DNA of 64,000 nt. Source: Solanum dulcamara. Lineage: Eukaryota > Streptophyta > Magnoliopsida > Solanales > Solanaceae. The first letter of the stretch is position 1, and every line of letters starts with the position of its first letter. The translations under genes were made by a program, and so were the position numbers. The DNA lies in the NCBI RefSeq assembly GCF_947179165.1, contig NC_077247.1, positions 45,180,935 to 45,244,934 on the forward strand, written 5' to 3'. Below, piece by piece: positions 36,759-49,251 of this stretch. Under the pieces are notes generated by a model that did no database searches, was not told the DNA's origin, and saw nothing but the letters and a program-made list of their open reading frames with translations.

Positions 36759-38965
36759 TGTAATGACCTTGAGGGTGATTTTCAAAAATTTGTACAAAAA
36801 CGTGTGAACAGTAACACGCGTGAACAGTAATTTTTGGGCAGAAAATGCCCCTTTCTTCCCATTTCAATAGTTTTCATCATTTGTCTGAGTTCTTGAACTC
36901 CTTGAGGTGATTTGAGAAGAGATTTTCGAGGCAAAGTGTTGGGTAAGTGATTTTTGACCTAAAACCTTCCTTTTTCATTAAGTTTTTGACGATTTTAACT
37001 CTTAAATTTTAGTTTCAAACCCCAAAAATCCTTGTTTCTTCCCTAATCCGAATTTAAGGAAAATTGTGATTTTCAACTCGTTTTTGAGCTCTATTTTTAT
37101 GGGTTTTTCAACCATGAGTTCCTTATTACCAATAGAATGGGATTGTTCAATAAATTTACAGATTTGACCCTTTTCGAAAATAGTTAATTTTTGGACCATT
37201 TTACCCCCGGTTCCGAAACCTATCAATATGGGTGTCATTGGACTCCTTGTGACGTGTATGTTTCATTGTTGATAGTGGGTTGCCATTCCGAGCGCTGAAT
37301 TCGAGAGTTACTTGTCCGGTGGAGGTATTCGAGTGCGGTTTCGGCAATTGAGGTAGGTTTGGCTATCTTTCTTTGAGATTGAGATGGGGTAATTAGTCAT
37401 TCATATGTTATAGACTTTGGGATGGGGTTGTAGTATGAGTTGAGAATGTTATATATATTGTGATGTCCGTGTGGAGACTTATTTATTAATGTGTTGCCGT
37501 GACGGGGTTTATTTGTATTACATAGCCCGTGTGGGGGCCTTATTTGTTATCTTATTTGCTTTGAGAGCATGTGAATTATGATTTGCCTAAGAGAGAGGCT
37601 TGAGTATATTATTTGACTTGTGATGCCGCCTGAGAGATTGAGTTGGGGGTTTTGAGCATACTTGAGTATTGAAATATTGTTGAGAAAGGGGTGAATATTT
37701 AAATGAAAGTGTGTTCTTCCCGTTACTATTTATTGAGGGTGAATATCATGTGTAGGTTAAGTTTTGAGAACTTTGAACCTTATACCACATGTGAGTTGAT
37801 TATTACTTCCATGCATATGTGTTTTGATGCATTCATCCTCATTCATCATATCATGAAACATGGGAAGTTGAGAAATATGGAAATTCTTTTTGAGAAAGAA
37901 AATGAAACACCTTTAAACCTTTGTATCTTGAGTCCTTGACCGAGGCAGTTTTCCGGCAGGGTAGTGGATGCATTGTGATCCCAACCTTTGTATCTTGAGT
38001 CCCTGACCGAGGCAGTTTTCCGGCAGGGTAGTAGATACATTGTGATCCCAACCTTTGTATCTTGAGTCCCTGACCGAGGCAGTTTTCCGGCAGGGTAGTG
38101 GATGCATTGTGATCCTAACCTTTGTATCTTGAGTCCCTGACCGAGGCAGTTTTCCGGCAGGATAGTGGATGCATTGTGATCCCTTGACCACGAGGAGGTG
38201 GCAAGGATAATGAGATATTGTGATTGAGGTATATGGTCTGCGAGACCCCCATGGGTCCTGCTTGGTAGCACAGCTCGGCAGGTGTATACGACAGGCTGTG
38301 CGATAGTCTTGATTCCACCGTACCACCACATCATTGCATCATCATATTGCATTGCATTGCATTGATATGTGTGTTGCTTGAATTATCTGATTAATTGTGA
38401 TTATGAGCTGTTATTATGGGTTTACTTTACTCGCGCCAATATATATATAAACTGGCAGCACCGATGCCGAAGTGAGACTTTTCTGTATGCAGGTGGAAGC
38501 GTTCCTTAGTTTATTTCATAGGTTTGATTAATTCCTTATACTCAGTCAGCTAAAACCTACTGAGTATATGTGAATTGTACTCACCCCTACTTCTGTGTCC
38601 CTTTTTGATGCAGATACTAGTCGGGGTACCCCACGTGGCAGTTAATATTCTAGCGGATTGTGTATTCTCAGATTAGTGGTGAGGTCCCAGAATTCGGATC
38701 GTCACTAGTCTATCTTTATTTTTCAGTCTTTTGTATCATTCAGAGACTAATGTTGTATCTTCAGATTCGAACCTTGTATTAGATGCTCTTTATACTTATG
38801 ACACCAGGTTTTGGGATAATTTCTTTATTTTTTTTTTCTTTTTTATTTAAATCGTGGCATCACTTTCCCCTTTGGGAGTCTTGTATGAGTTTTATTTTTA
38901 GGGTTACACATCAGATTGGGTTTTGAGATGTGTGCCATCATGACCTCAGTTTTTGGGTCGTGACA
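36759..38965 (+). repeat. 5' LTR of gypsy element 1
   Basis: 2207 bases. It contains two 16-base CGTGAACAGTAACACG-type units (about 36800-36830), four 67-base tandem units (37916-38183) and a TATATATATAA promoter-like site at 38440-38450. It ends GTGACA directly before the primer site. Confidence 0.94.
37916..38183 (+). repeat. Four 67-bp tandem units inside the gypsy 1 LTR
   Basis: Units start at 37916, 37983, 38050 and 38117, each beginning AACCTTTGTATCTTGAGTCC and containing GAGGCAGTTTTCCGGCAGGG. The 3' LTR has the same four-unit array at 44487-44754. Element 2 LTRs have only two units. Long minus-strand open frames here are produced by the repeat and are not genes. Confidence 0.95.
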
Positions 38966-39388
38966 ATTGGTATCAGAGCACTAGGTTCACCGGTCTTATA
39001 AGTTAAAGAGCAGGGTGTCTAGTAGAGTCTTGCGGATCGGTACGTAGACGTCCGTACTTATCTTCGAGAGGCTACAAGATACTTAATAGAAGAAACTCTT
39101 TCCTTTGATTCCTTTCGTGCGAATTATTCATATTAAGTGTTGTATACCTCTAATCTATTCCTTCCGCATTAAAAGTAACTGTCGGGTTCGAAATAGCGGC
39201 TCTTGTTTAAGGATGATTTATTGATGCCCATTCGAGCCTGATTATGAGTATGAAGATGTGGAGCAACAAAAAAAAAAGTATGGAAAATGGTTGGTTAGAC
39301 TTTGACGGTTAGATTTCAAATTTTAGATATCTAATTAGCCCACTTTGGATTCCTTTGAGATCTGTGGTTCCACCTATGTCTTCTAGCA

Positions 39389-42300
39389 TTGCTATGTTTA
39401 CTTAGGAGCAAAAGAGATTTGGAGAGATTCGTCAGGGTATTGTCTCCCAAGTTTGATGTTATCACTGTTGAGAAGGCTTATATCTTTTTGACCAAGTGTC
39501 AGGACAGGTTGTTCAAAATCGGGTATCTTGAAGGCACAGTGAATGTCTTATTTCTCTTTATAATTGCGGGAATGGCTAAGAAGTGATAGAGGTCTGTTCT
39601 TGCTCATAAACCTATCGGTCCTCCTATGATGAGTTGGGAGTAGTTTACTTGGGTTATTTTGTTATAGTGAGTTTGAATAAGGGGAAAATATGTGATTCTT
39701 CTTCTATTCAGCTAGGATCACAAGTTGTCTGCAATACACCAGTTTTAGTTGTTTGAGGTGCTTCATGGAGTACTCGAGGTGGTGGTTGTAGTGGTTCACA
39801 GGCTAAGGGTGACCATTAATTATGCTATGCTATACCAGGTAAATTTGAGGCAGAGGCCTCTGATGTGGTTATTACATGTATTGTTCTGGTTTGCCATCAT
39901 TTTACGTTAGTATTATTTGAACTAGGGTCTACTTACTATTATGTGTTGACTTATTTTGATGTGGGTATTGATTATATGAGTGATCTTCTTGCTGTGCCCA
40001 TTACTAATTTTACCCCGATAGGTGAACTTTTAGTGGTGGATAGAGTATATAGGGAGTGTGCAGTGATATGTTTGGGTAGAGAGACCCGAGTTGACTTGAT
40101 CTTATTAGACATGCTTGATTTTGATGTGATACTGGGTATGGACTGGTTATCTCCTTATCATGCTATATTAGATTGTTATGCAAAGACCGTGACCTTAGCT
40201 TATCCCGGTTTACCTAGCGTGGTATGGAAAGGTAATCCGAGTTCATATCCTAAGGGGGTGATATCTTATATTCGTGCTCGTCGCTTGATGGATAAGGGTT
40301 GTTTGTCTTATTTGGCTCATGTACGTGATCTCACCACGGAGTCATCTCATATAGAGACTACGAGGGTGGTGAGAGAGTTTATGGATGTATTTCCTACAGA
40401 CTTGCCGGGAGTTCCTCCTGACCATGATATCGATTTTGTGATTGATTTGGAGCATGACACTAAACCCATCTCTATTTCTTCTTATCGGATGGCTCCGACA
40501 GAATTGAAAGAGTTGAAAGAACAATTGGAAGATTTGTTGAAGAAAGGGTTTATTAGACCTAGTGTATCACCGTGGGGTGCACCGGTTTTATTTATGAAGA
40601 AGAAAGATGGTACTATGAGGATGTGTATTGACTATCGACAGTTGAACAAAGTCACTATCAAGAACAAGTATCCTCTCCCTCACATTGATGATTTATTTGA
40701 CCAGCTTCAAGGTGCATCGGTGTTATCAAAGATTGATTTGAGGTCGGGTTACCATCAGTTGAGAGTTCGGGAATCTGATATCCCGAAGACTGCATTCAGG
40801 ACTCGTTATGGGCATTATGAGTTTGTGGTTATGTCCTTCGGGTTGACTAATGCCCCGGCTGCTTTTATGGAGTTGATGAACCGGGTATTTCGACCTTATT
40901 TGGACTCGTTTGTGATCGTGTTTATTGATGACATCTTAGTTTATTCCAAGAATGAGGCGGATCATGTTAGGCACCTGAGGACAGTCCTTCAGAGATTGAG
41001 AGAGGAGAAGTTGTATGCAAAATTCTCCAAATGTGAGTTTTGGCTTGAGTCCGTGACATTCTTGGGTCATATAGTGACCAAGGATGGTATTATGGTTGAT
41101 CCAGCCAAAGTTGCAGCGGTTCGTGATTGGGTTAGGCCTACTTCGGTTACCGAGATTCGGAGTTTTATTGGGTTGGCAGGCTACTATCGTCGGTTTATTC
41201 AAGGATTCTCTTCTATTGCAGCCCCCATTGACTAGGCTAACTCAAAAGACCGTGGCATTTCAGTGGACTGATGAGTGTGAGGCGAGCTTTCAAAAGCTCA
41301 AGGAATTATTGACTTCAGCACCTATTCTAGCCTTACCCGAGGAGGGCGTGGCATTTATTGTGTTTTGTGATGCTTCGGGAGTCGGCTTGGGTGGTGTATT
41401 GATGCAAAAAGGTAGAGTTATAGCTTATGCTTCTCGACAGTTGAAGGTACATGAGAAGAACTATCCTACCCACGACTTAGAGTTAGCAGCAGTGGTGTTT
41501 GTTCTGAAGTTGTGGAGGCATTATCTCTATGGAGTGCATTGCGAGGTCTATACTGACCACCGTAGCCTTAAGTATATCTTTTCTCAGCCGAATCTGAACA
41601 TGCGGCAGCGTAGGTGGTTAGAGTTATTGAAAGACTATGACATTACCATACTTTATCATCCGGGCAAAGCTAATGTGGTAGCGGATGCCCTGAGTCGCAA
41701 AGCATCTAGCATGGGTAGTTTGGCCTTTCTTAAGGCTGTGGAGAGGCCTTTGGCGTTGGAGGTTCAGTCATTGGCTAGACAGTTGGTCCGACTGGATATT
41801 TCTACACATCATGGTATTTTGGCATTTGTGGAGGCTAGGTCTACTTTGATGGACCAGATTCGTACACACCAGTTTGAAGATGAAAAGTTGAGGGCCATTC
41901 GAGACAAAGTGTTGAGTGGTGAAGCAAAATCAGCCTCTCTTGATCAGGAAGGAGTTTTGAGGATTAATGGTCGCATTTGTGTGCCCAAGGTTAGTGAATG
42001 GGTACGTATGATATTAGAGGAGGCTCATTGTTCCAAGTATTCGATTCACCCGGGAGTGGCAAAGATGTTTCATGACTTGAAACAACATTATTGGTGGTGT
42101 GGCATGAAGAGAGACATTATTGATTTTGTGGCTAAGTGTCTAAATTGCCAACAAGTGAAGTATGAGCATCAGAAACCGGGTGGTCCTATGCAAAGGATGC
42201 CCATTCCTGAGTGGAAATGGGAGCGTATCACTATGGACTTCGTGTCTGGATTACCCATGGCATTGGGTAAGTATGACTCTATCTGGGTGATTGTGGATCG

Positions 42301-43320
42301 ATTGACCAAATCAGCCCATTTCCTTTCGGTGAAGACTAGCTACAATGCGGATCAGTTAGCTAGGATCTATCTTCGTGAGATGTTAGGCTGCATGGGGTGC
42401 CTATCTCTATTGTATCAGATCGGGGTTCAGTGTTCACCTCTCACTTTTGAAAGGCATTACAGCGTGGTTTGGGTACGCGACTAGAGATGAGTTCAGCATT
42501 TCATCCCCAAACCGATGGTCAGTCTGAACGGACTATTCAGGTGTTGGAGGATATGCTTAGGGCCTGTGTGATTGATTTTGGTGCCCGATGGGACCAACAC
42601 TTGCCCTTAGCAGAGTTTGCCTATAATAACAGTTATCACTCCAGCATTCAAATGGCACCATTTGAGGCATTGTATGGTCGTAGGTGTCGATCACCCATTG
42701 GATGGTTTGATTCTGTTGCGGTTGATGCATTGGATACTGACTTACTTAGGGATGCTGTGGAGCGGGTACGTTTGATTCAGGGTCGACTATTGACAGCTCA
42801 GAGTCGTCAGAAGAGTTATGCTGATAGGAGGGTTCGTCCCTTAGAGTTCGTGGTGGGTGATTGCGTGTGGCTTAAAATATCGCCCATGAAGGGTGTGATG
42901 AGGTTCGGAAAGAAGGGCAAGCTTAGCCCAAGGTTTGTTGGCCCGTTTGAAATCCTGAGGAGAGTAGGTGGAGTGGCGTATAAGTTGGCCTTACCCCCTA
43001 AATTGTCAGCTGTCCATCCGGTGTTTCATGTTTCCATGCTTCGCAAGTACATACCGGATGAGTCTCATGTGATTTCTTATGATGCGGTAGAGTTGAGTCC
43101 GAATTTGACTTATGAGGAGGAGCCGACAGTTATTCTAGATAGGCGGCTTCGTAGACTCAGGACCAAGGAGGTCGCTTCGGTCAAGGTGCAGTGGCAGCAT
43201 CGGCCTGCTGAGGAGGCGACTTGGGAGTTAGAGTCTGATATGCAGGCTCGATACCCTCAGCTTTTTGAGACCCCAGGTACTTTATTTTATCTTATGTTCG
43301 AGGACAAACATCCTTTTTAG
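39389..43320 (+). pseudogene. Gypsy element 1 gag remnant and pol
   Basis: A gag remnant (39389-39586) matches element 2 gag poorly. From 39865 the protease region reads [10 protein letters not shown] where element 2 has [10 protein letters not shown], so the catalytic Asp-x-Gly is lost. From about 40080 the sequence becomes nearly identical to element 2: RT ([28 protein letters not shown]), RNase H ([11 protein letters not shown]), the integrase zinc region (CLNCQQVK) and the integrase core. One extra C near 41222 and one missing base near 42380 break the frame. The last frame (42469-43320) ends in the chromodomain-like tail. Confidence 0.9.
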
Positions 43321-43330
43321 TGGTGGATAT

Positions 43331-45536
43331 TGTAATGACCTTGAGGGTGATTTTCAAAAATTTGTACAAAAACGTGTGAACAGTAACACGCGTGAACAGT
43401 AATTTTTGGGCAGAAAATGCCCCTTTCTTCCCATTTCAATAGTTTTCATCATTTGTCTGAGTTCTTGAACTCCTTGAGGTGATTTGAGAAGAGATTTTCG
43501 AGGCAAAGTGTTGGGTAAGTGATTTTTGACCTAAAACCTTCCTTTTTCATTAAGTTTTTGACGATTTTAACTCTTAAATTTTAGTTTCAAACCCCAAAAA
43601 TCCTTGTTTCTTCCCTAATCCGAATTTAAGGAAAATTGTGATTTTCAACTCGTTTTGAGCTCTATTTTTATGGGTTTTTCAACCATGAGTTCCTTATTAC
43701 CAATAGAATGGGATTGTTCAATAAATTTACAGATTTGACCCTTTTCGAAAATAGTTAATTTTTGGACCATTTTACCCCCGGTTCCGAAACCTATCAATAT
43801 GGGTGTCATTGGACTCCTTGTGACGTGTATGTTTCATTGTTGATAGTGGATTGTCATTCCGAGCGCTGAATTCGAGAGTTACTTGTCCGGTGGAGGTATT
43901 CGAGTGCGGTTTCGGCAATTGAGGTAGGTTTGGCTATCTTTCTTTGAGATTGAGATGGGGTAATTAGTCATTCATATGTTATAGACTTTGGGATGGGGTT
44001 GTAGTATGAGTTGAGAATGTTATATATATTGTGATGCCCGTGTGGAGGCTTATTTATTAATGTGATGCCGTGACGGGGTTTATTTGTATTACATAGCCCG
44101 TGTGGGGGCCTTATTTGTTATCTTATTTGCTTTGAGAGCATGTGAATTATGATTTGCCTAAGAGAGAGGCTTGAGTATATTATTTGACTTGTGATGCCGC
44201 CTGAGAGATTGAGTTGGGGGTTTTGAGCATACTTGAGTATTGAAATATTGTTGAGAAAGGGGTGAATATTTAAATGAAAGTGTGTTCTTCCCGTTACTAT
44301 TTATTGAGGGTGAATATCATGTGTAGGTTAAGTTTTGAGAACTTTGAACCTTATACCACATGTGAGTTGATTATTACTTCCATGCATATGTGTTTTGATG
44401 CATTCATCCTCATTCATCATATCATGAAACATGGGAAGTTGAGAAATATGGAAATTCTTTTTGAGAAAGAAAATGAAACACCTTTAAACCTTTGTATCTT
44501 GAGTCCTTGACCGAGGCAGTTTTCCGGCAGGGTAGTGGATGCATTGTGATCCCAACCTTTGTATCTTGAGTCCCTGACCGAGGCAGTTTTCCGGCAGGGT
44601 AGTGGATACATTATGATCCCAACCTTTGTATCTTGAGTCCCTGACCGAGGCAGTTTTCCGGCAAGGTAGTGGATGCATTGTGATCCTAACCTTTGTATCT
44701 TGAGTCCCTGACCGAGGCAGTTTTCCGGCAGGGTAGTGGATGCATTGTGATCCCTTGACCACAAGGAGGTGGCAAGGATAATGAGATATTGTGATTGAGG
44801 TATATGGTCTGCGAGACCCCCATGGGTCCTGCTTGGTAGCACAGCTCGGCAGGTGTATACGACAGGCTGTGCGATAGTCTTGATTCCACCGTACCACCAC
44901 ATCATTGCATCATCATATTGCATTGCATTGCATTAATATCTGTGCTGCTTGAATTATCTGATTAATTGTGATTATGAGCTGTTATTATGGGTTTACTTTA
45001 CTCGCGCCAATATATATATAAACTGGCAGCACCGATGCCGAAGTGGGACTTTTCTGTATGCAGGTGGAAGCGTTCCTTAGTTTATTTCATAGGTTTGATT
45101 AATTCCTTATACTCAGTCAGCTAAAACCTACTGAGTACATGTGAATTGTACTCACCCCTACTTCTGTGTCCCTTTTTGATGCAGATACTAGTCGAGGTAC
45201 CCCACGTGGCAGTTAATATTCTAGAGGATTGTGTATTCTCAGATTAGTGGTGAGGTCCCAGAATTCGGATCGTCACTAGTCTATCTTTATTTTTCAGTCT
45301 TTTGTATCATTCAGAGACTAATGTTGTATCTTCAGATTCGAACCTTGTATTAGATGCTCTTTATACTTATGACACCAGGTTTTGGGATAATTTCTTTATT
45401 TTTTTTTTCTTTTTTATTTAAATCGTGGCATCACTTTCCCCTTTGGGAGTCTTGTATGAGTTTTATTTTTAGGGTTACACATCAGATTGGGTTTTGAGAT
45501 GTGTGCCATCATGACCTCAGTTTTTGGGTCGTGACA
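43331..45536 (+). repeat. 3' LTR of gypsy element 1
   Basis: 2206 bases, about 99% identical by eye to 36759-38965, with the 67-base array at 44487-44754. It is followed at once by the duplicated target GCTAT and the resumed copia pol frame. Confidence 0.94.
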
Positions 45537-45755
45537 GCTATCTCCTCTATGATCTGCATTCCAAGTCTATATTTGTTAATAGAAATGTAGTGTTCAAGGA
45601 GGATATTTTTCCCTTCAAAGACTTACAAGTCTCCTCTAATCCCTTGTTTCCAGTTTTCACTCTACCTCCACATATTGTTGCTTCCCCATCTATACCACTT
45701 CCTCCTTTGGTACCTCCTTCTCCTCCAGATCCTCATCACTCCTGTCCTGACCCTG
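45537..45755 (+). pseudogene. Outer copia pol, middle piece between the two gypsy insertions
   Basis: This 219-base piece continues the copia integrase after the first insertion (LLYDLHSKSIFVNRNVVFKE) and runs into a Pro/Ser-rich linker (PLPPLVPPSPPDPHHSCPDP). It ends at the second gypsy insertion. It was separated from its parts purely by transposition and retains an open frame. Confidence 0.92.
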
Positions 45756-47843
45756 TGTAATGACCTTGAGGGCGATTTTCGTAAATTATTATAAAACACG
45801 CGTGAACAGTAACACGTGTGAACAGTAACAAGCGTGAACAGTAACCTTTTGGGCAGAAAATGCCCCTTTCTTCTCATTTCAAAATTTTTCAATATTTGTT
45901 TGAGTTTTTGAACTCCTTTAGGTGATTTGAGAAGAGATTTTCGAGGCAAAGTGTTGGGTAAGTGATTTTTGACCTAAAACCTTCCTTTTTCATTAAGTTT
46001 TTGATGATTTTAACTCTTAAATTTTAGTTTCAAACCCCAAAAATCCTTGTTTCTTCCCTAATCCGAATTTAAGGAAAATTGTGATTTCCAACTCGTTTTG
46101 AGCTCTATTTTTATGGGTTTTTCAACCATGAGTTCCTTATTACCAATAGAATGGGATTGTTCAATAAATTTACAGATTTAACCCTTTTCGAAAATAGTTA
46201 ATTTTTGGACCATTTTAGCCTCGGTTCCGAAACCTATCAATATGGGTGTCATTGGACTCCTTGTGACGTGTATGTTTCATTGTTGATAGTGGATTGTCAT
46301 TCCGAGCGCTGAATTCGAGAGTTACTTGTCTGGTGGAGGTATTCGAGTGCGGTTTCGGCAATTGAGGTAGGTTTGGCTATCTTTCTTTGAGATTGAGATG
46401 GGGTAATTAATCATTCATATGTTATAGACTTTGAGATGGGGTTGTAGTATGAGTTGAGAATGTTATATATATTGTGATGCCCGTGTGGAGGCTTATTTAT
46501 TAATATGTTGCCGTGATGGGGTTTATTTGTATTACATAGCCCGGGTGGGGGCCTTATTTGTTATCTTATTTGCTTTGAGAGCATGTGAATTATGATTTGC
46601 CTAAGAGAGAGACTTGAGTATATTATTTGACTTGTGATGCCGCCTGAGAGATTGAGTTGGGGGTTTTGAGCATACTTGAGTATTGAAATATTGTTGAGAA
46701 AGGGGTGAATATTTAAATGAAAGTGTGTTCTTCCCGTTACTATTTATTGAGGGCGAATATCATGTGTAGATTAAGTTTTGAGAACTTTGAACATTATACC
46801 ACATGTGAGTTGATTATTACTTCCATGCATATGTGTTTTGATGCATTCATCCTCATTCATCACATCATGAAACATGGGAAGTTGAGAAATATGGAAATTC
46901 TTTTTGAGAAAGAAAATGAAACACCTTTAAACCTTTGTATCTTGAGTCCCTGACCGAGGCAGTTTTCCGGTAGGGTAGTGGATGCATTGTGATCCCAACC
47001 TTTGTATCTTGAGTCCCTGACCGAGGTAGTTTTCCGGCAGGGTAGTGGATGCATTGTGATCCCTTGACCACGAGGAGGTGGCAAGGATAATGAGATATTG
47101 TGATTGAGGTATATGGTCTGCGAGACCCCCATGGGTCCTGCTTGGTAGCACAGCTCGGCAGGTGTATACGACAGGCTGTGCGATAGTCTTGATTCCACCG
47201 TACCACCACATCATTGCATCATCATATTACATTGCATTGCATTGATATCTGTGTTGCTTGAATTATCTGATTAATTGTGATTATGAGCTGTTATTATGGG
47301 TTTACTTTACTCGCGCCAATATATATATAAACTGGCGGCACCGATGCCGAAGTGAGACTTTTCTGTATGCAGGTGGAAGCGTTCCTTAGTTTATTTCATA
47401 GGTTTGATTAATTCCTTATACTCAGTCAGCTAAAACCTACTGAGTATATGCGAATTGTACTCACCCCTACTTCTGTGTCCCTTTTTGATGCAGATATTAG
47501 TCGGGGTACCCCACGTGGCAGTTAATATTCTAGCGGATTGTGTATTCTCAGATTAGTAGTGAGGTTCCAGAATTCGGATCGTCACTAGTCTATCTTTATT
47601 TTTCAGTCTTTTGTATCATTCAGAGACTTATGTTGTATCTTCAGATTCGAACCTTGTATTAGATGCTCTTTATACTTATGACACCAGGTTTTGGGATAAT
47701 TTCTTCATTTTTTTTTCTTTTTATTTAAATCGTGGCATCACTTTCCCCTTTGGGAGTCTTGTATGAGTTTTATTTTTAGGGTTACACATCAGATTGGGTT
47801 TTGAGATGTGTGTCATCATGACCTCAGTTTTTGGATCGTGACA
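45756..47843 (+). repeat. 5' LTR of gypsy element 2
   Basis: 2088 bases. It has three 16-base CGTGAACAGTAACACG-type units near its start (about 45796-45843) and only two 67-base units (46930-47063). It ends GATCGTGACA. Confidence 0.93.
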
Positions 47844-48049
47844 ATTGGTATCAGATCACTAGGTTCACCGGTCTTATAAGTTAAAGAGCAGGGTGTCTAG
47901 TAGAGTCTTGCGGATCGGTACGTAGACGTCCGTACTTATCTTCGAGAGGCTACAAGATACTTAATAGGAGAATTTCTTTCTTTTTACTCCCTTCGTGCGA
48001 TTTATTCATATCAAGTGTTGTATACCTCTGATCTATTCCTTCTGCGCAG

Positions 48050-48964
48050 ATGGTGAGGACTAGAGCCACAATTACTGAGGGTGAGGCTGCACCTGCTGCC
48101 CGAGCCCCAGTACGCGGGCGAGGTAGAGGACGTGGTGGAGTCAGGGGACGAGGCCGAGCCAGGGGAGCGGCACCTGCTCGTGGACGAGCTAGAGAGTTAT
48201 CACCTGAGCCCATATATGAGCATGAGGATGACTTGGAGCAACAGACTGAGGAGCAGAGGCCATCCCAGCCTCCTGTGGTTCCCGATAGTGCTCCGATTCT
48301 TCAGGAGCTACTGGTTCGATTATTGGCTAGACTGGATAGTGCTCCTACCTCTGGTATTGTTTCAGGTACTGTAGGTTCTCCTATCACAGTTGGTGCTACA
48401 CCGTCAGTTCAGGGGCCTAGTGTAGGATTTCAGACTCCTGGTTCATCTTCAATGCCTTCTATTGCACCTTCGAGATTTGCAGCTCCGCCAGTTTCTGCTA
48501 ATGCTGCCATGTCGGTAGCTGAGCAAAAGAGTTTCGAGAGGTTCGTTCGATTGGCACCTCCAAGGTTTGATGGTAAAGCCGGAGAGAAAGCCTATGACTT
48601 TTTGACTGAGTGCCAAGACAAGTTGTTCAACCTAGGCATTTTAGAGGCACGTGGAGTTGCTTACACTTCATATCAATTTGCGGGAGTGGCCAAAGAATGG
48701 TGGAGGTCAGTTCTTACTCGTAGACCTATTGGTTCTCCTATGATGAGTTGGGAACAGTTTACTGAGGTGTTCCTTGAGAGATTTGTGCCTTATAGCCTTC
48801 GTGATCAGCGTAGGGATGAGTTTGACAGACTGGAGCAGGGCTCCCTATCTATATCTGAGTACGAGACTCGCTTCCATGAGTTATCTCGTTATGCTATGTC
48901 GAGTATTCCCACCGAGTTCGAGCGGATTCGCAAACTAGTGAAGGGATTCGCCGGTTATCTCTAA
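48050..48964 (+). pseudogene. Gypsy element 2 gag
   Basis: A 304-codon frame starting MVRTRATITEGEAAPAARAP, with an Arg/Gly-rich N terminus (RGRGRGRGGVRGRGRARG) and a retrotransposon gag domain (APPRFDGKAGEKAYDFLTEC, then EWWRSVLTRRPIGSPMMSW and ISEYETRFHELSRYA). It ends in a TAA inside the conserved region. The rest of gag and the zinc knuckle ([14 protein letters not shown], about 49245-49286) are in another frame, so at least one frameshift separates them. Confidence 0.9.
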
Positions 48965-49251
48965 GAGGCTACAGCCTCTCTTGTACTGTCTGGGGTACGT
49001 TTCAGAGTATTATTGATCATGCCAGGATGATAGAGAGTATCCGACGTGCTAGACAGGGCGGGGCCAAGAGGTTCCATCGGCAGGGTCAATTCAGCAATCA
49101 TTCCTCCTAGGGTAGAGAATATTCGGGTTCAGGAACCCATGGTTATCAGGGCAGACCAGTCCAGGCAGCTATTCAGGGTTCTTCAAGCTCCGGAGGTCGT
49201 TTTAACACTTTTAGTTATTCCCCACGGAGTTCAGGTCCTCGAGGTTGTTAT

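Larger units (their letters stand above)
36759..45536 (+). mobile_element. Ty3/gypsy (chromovirus-like) element 1, nested in copia integrase
   Basis: LTRs at 36759-38965 (2207 bases) and 43331-45536 (2206 bases) begin TGTAATGACC and end GTCGTGACA; I count about 18 differences between them (about 99% identity). The duplicated target GCTAT is at 36754-36758 and 45537-45541. The primer site TGGTATCAGAGC is at 38968-38979. The interior (4.4 kb) has domain order protease, RT, RNase H, integrase, and a C-terminal chromodomain-like region (VQWQHRPAEEATWE), as in plant chromoviruses of the Tekay/Del kind. Gag is largely eroded. Confidence 0.95.

Noticed and set aside
37916..38183. Regularly spaced repeats that resemble a CRISPR array
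   Set aside because: The units are head-to-tail with no unique spacers, in a plant LTR. It is an ordinary tandem repeat.
37846..38352. Long minus-strand open frames of 138-168 codons over the LTR tandem units (also at 44417-44923, 46860-47214 and 54070-54424)
   Set aside because: They repeat the same phrase every 67 bases, occur only in gypsy LTRs and depend on the tandem repeat. They are not genes.
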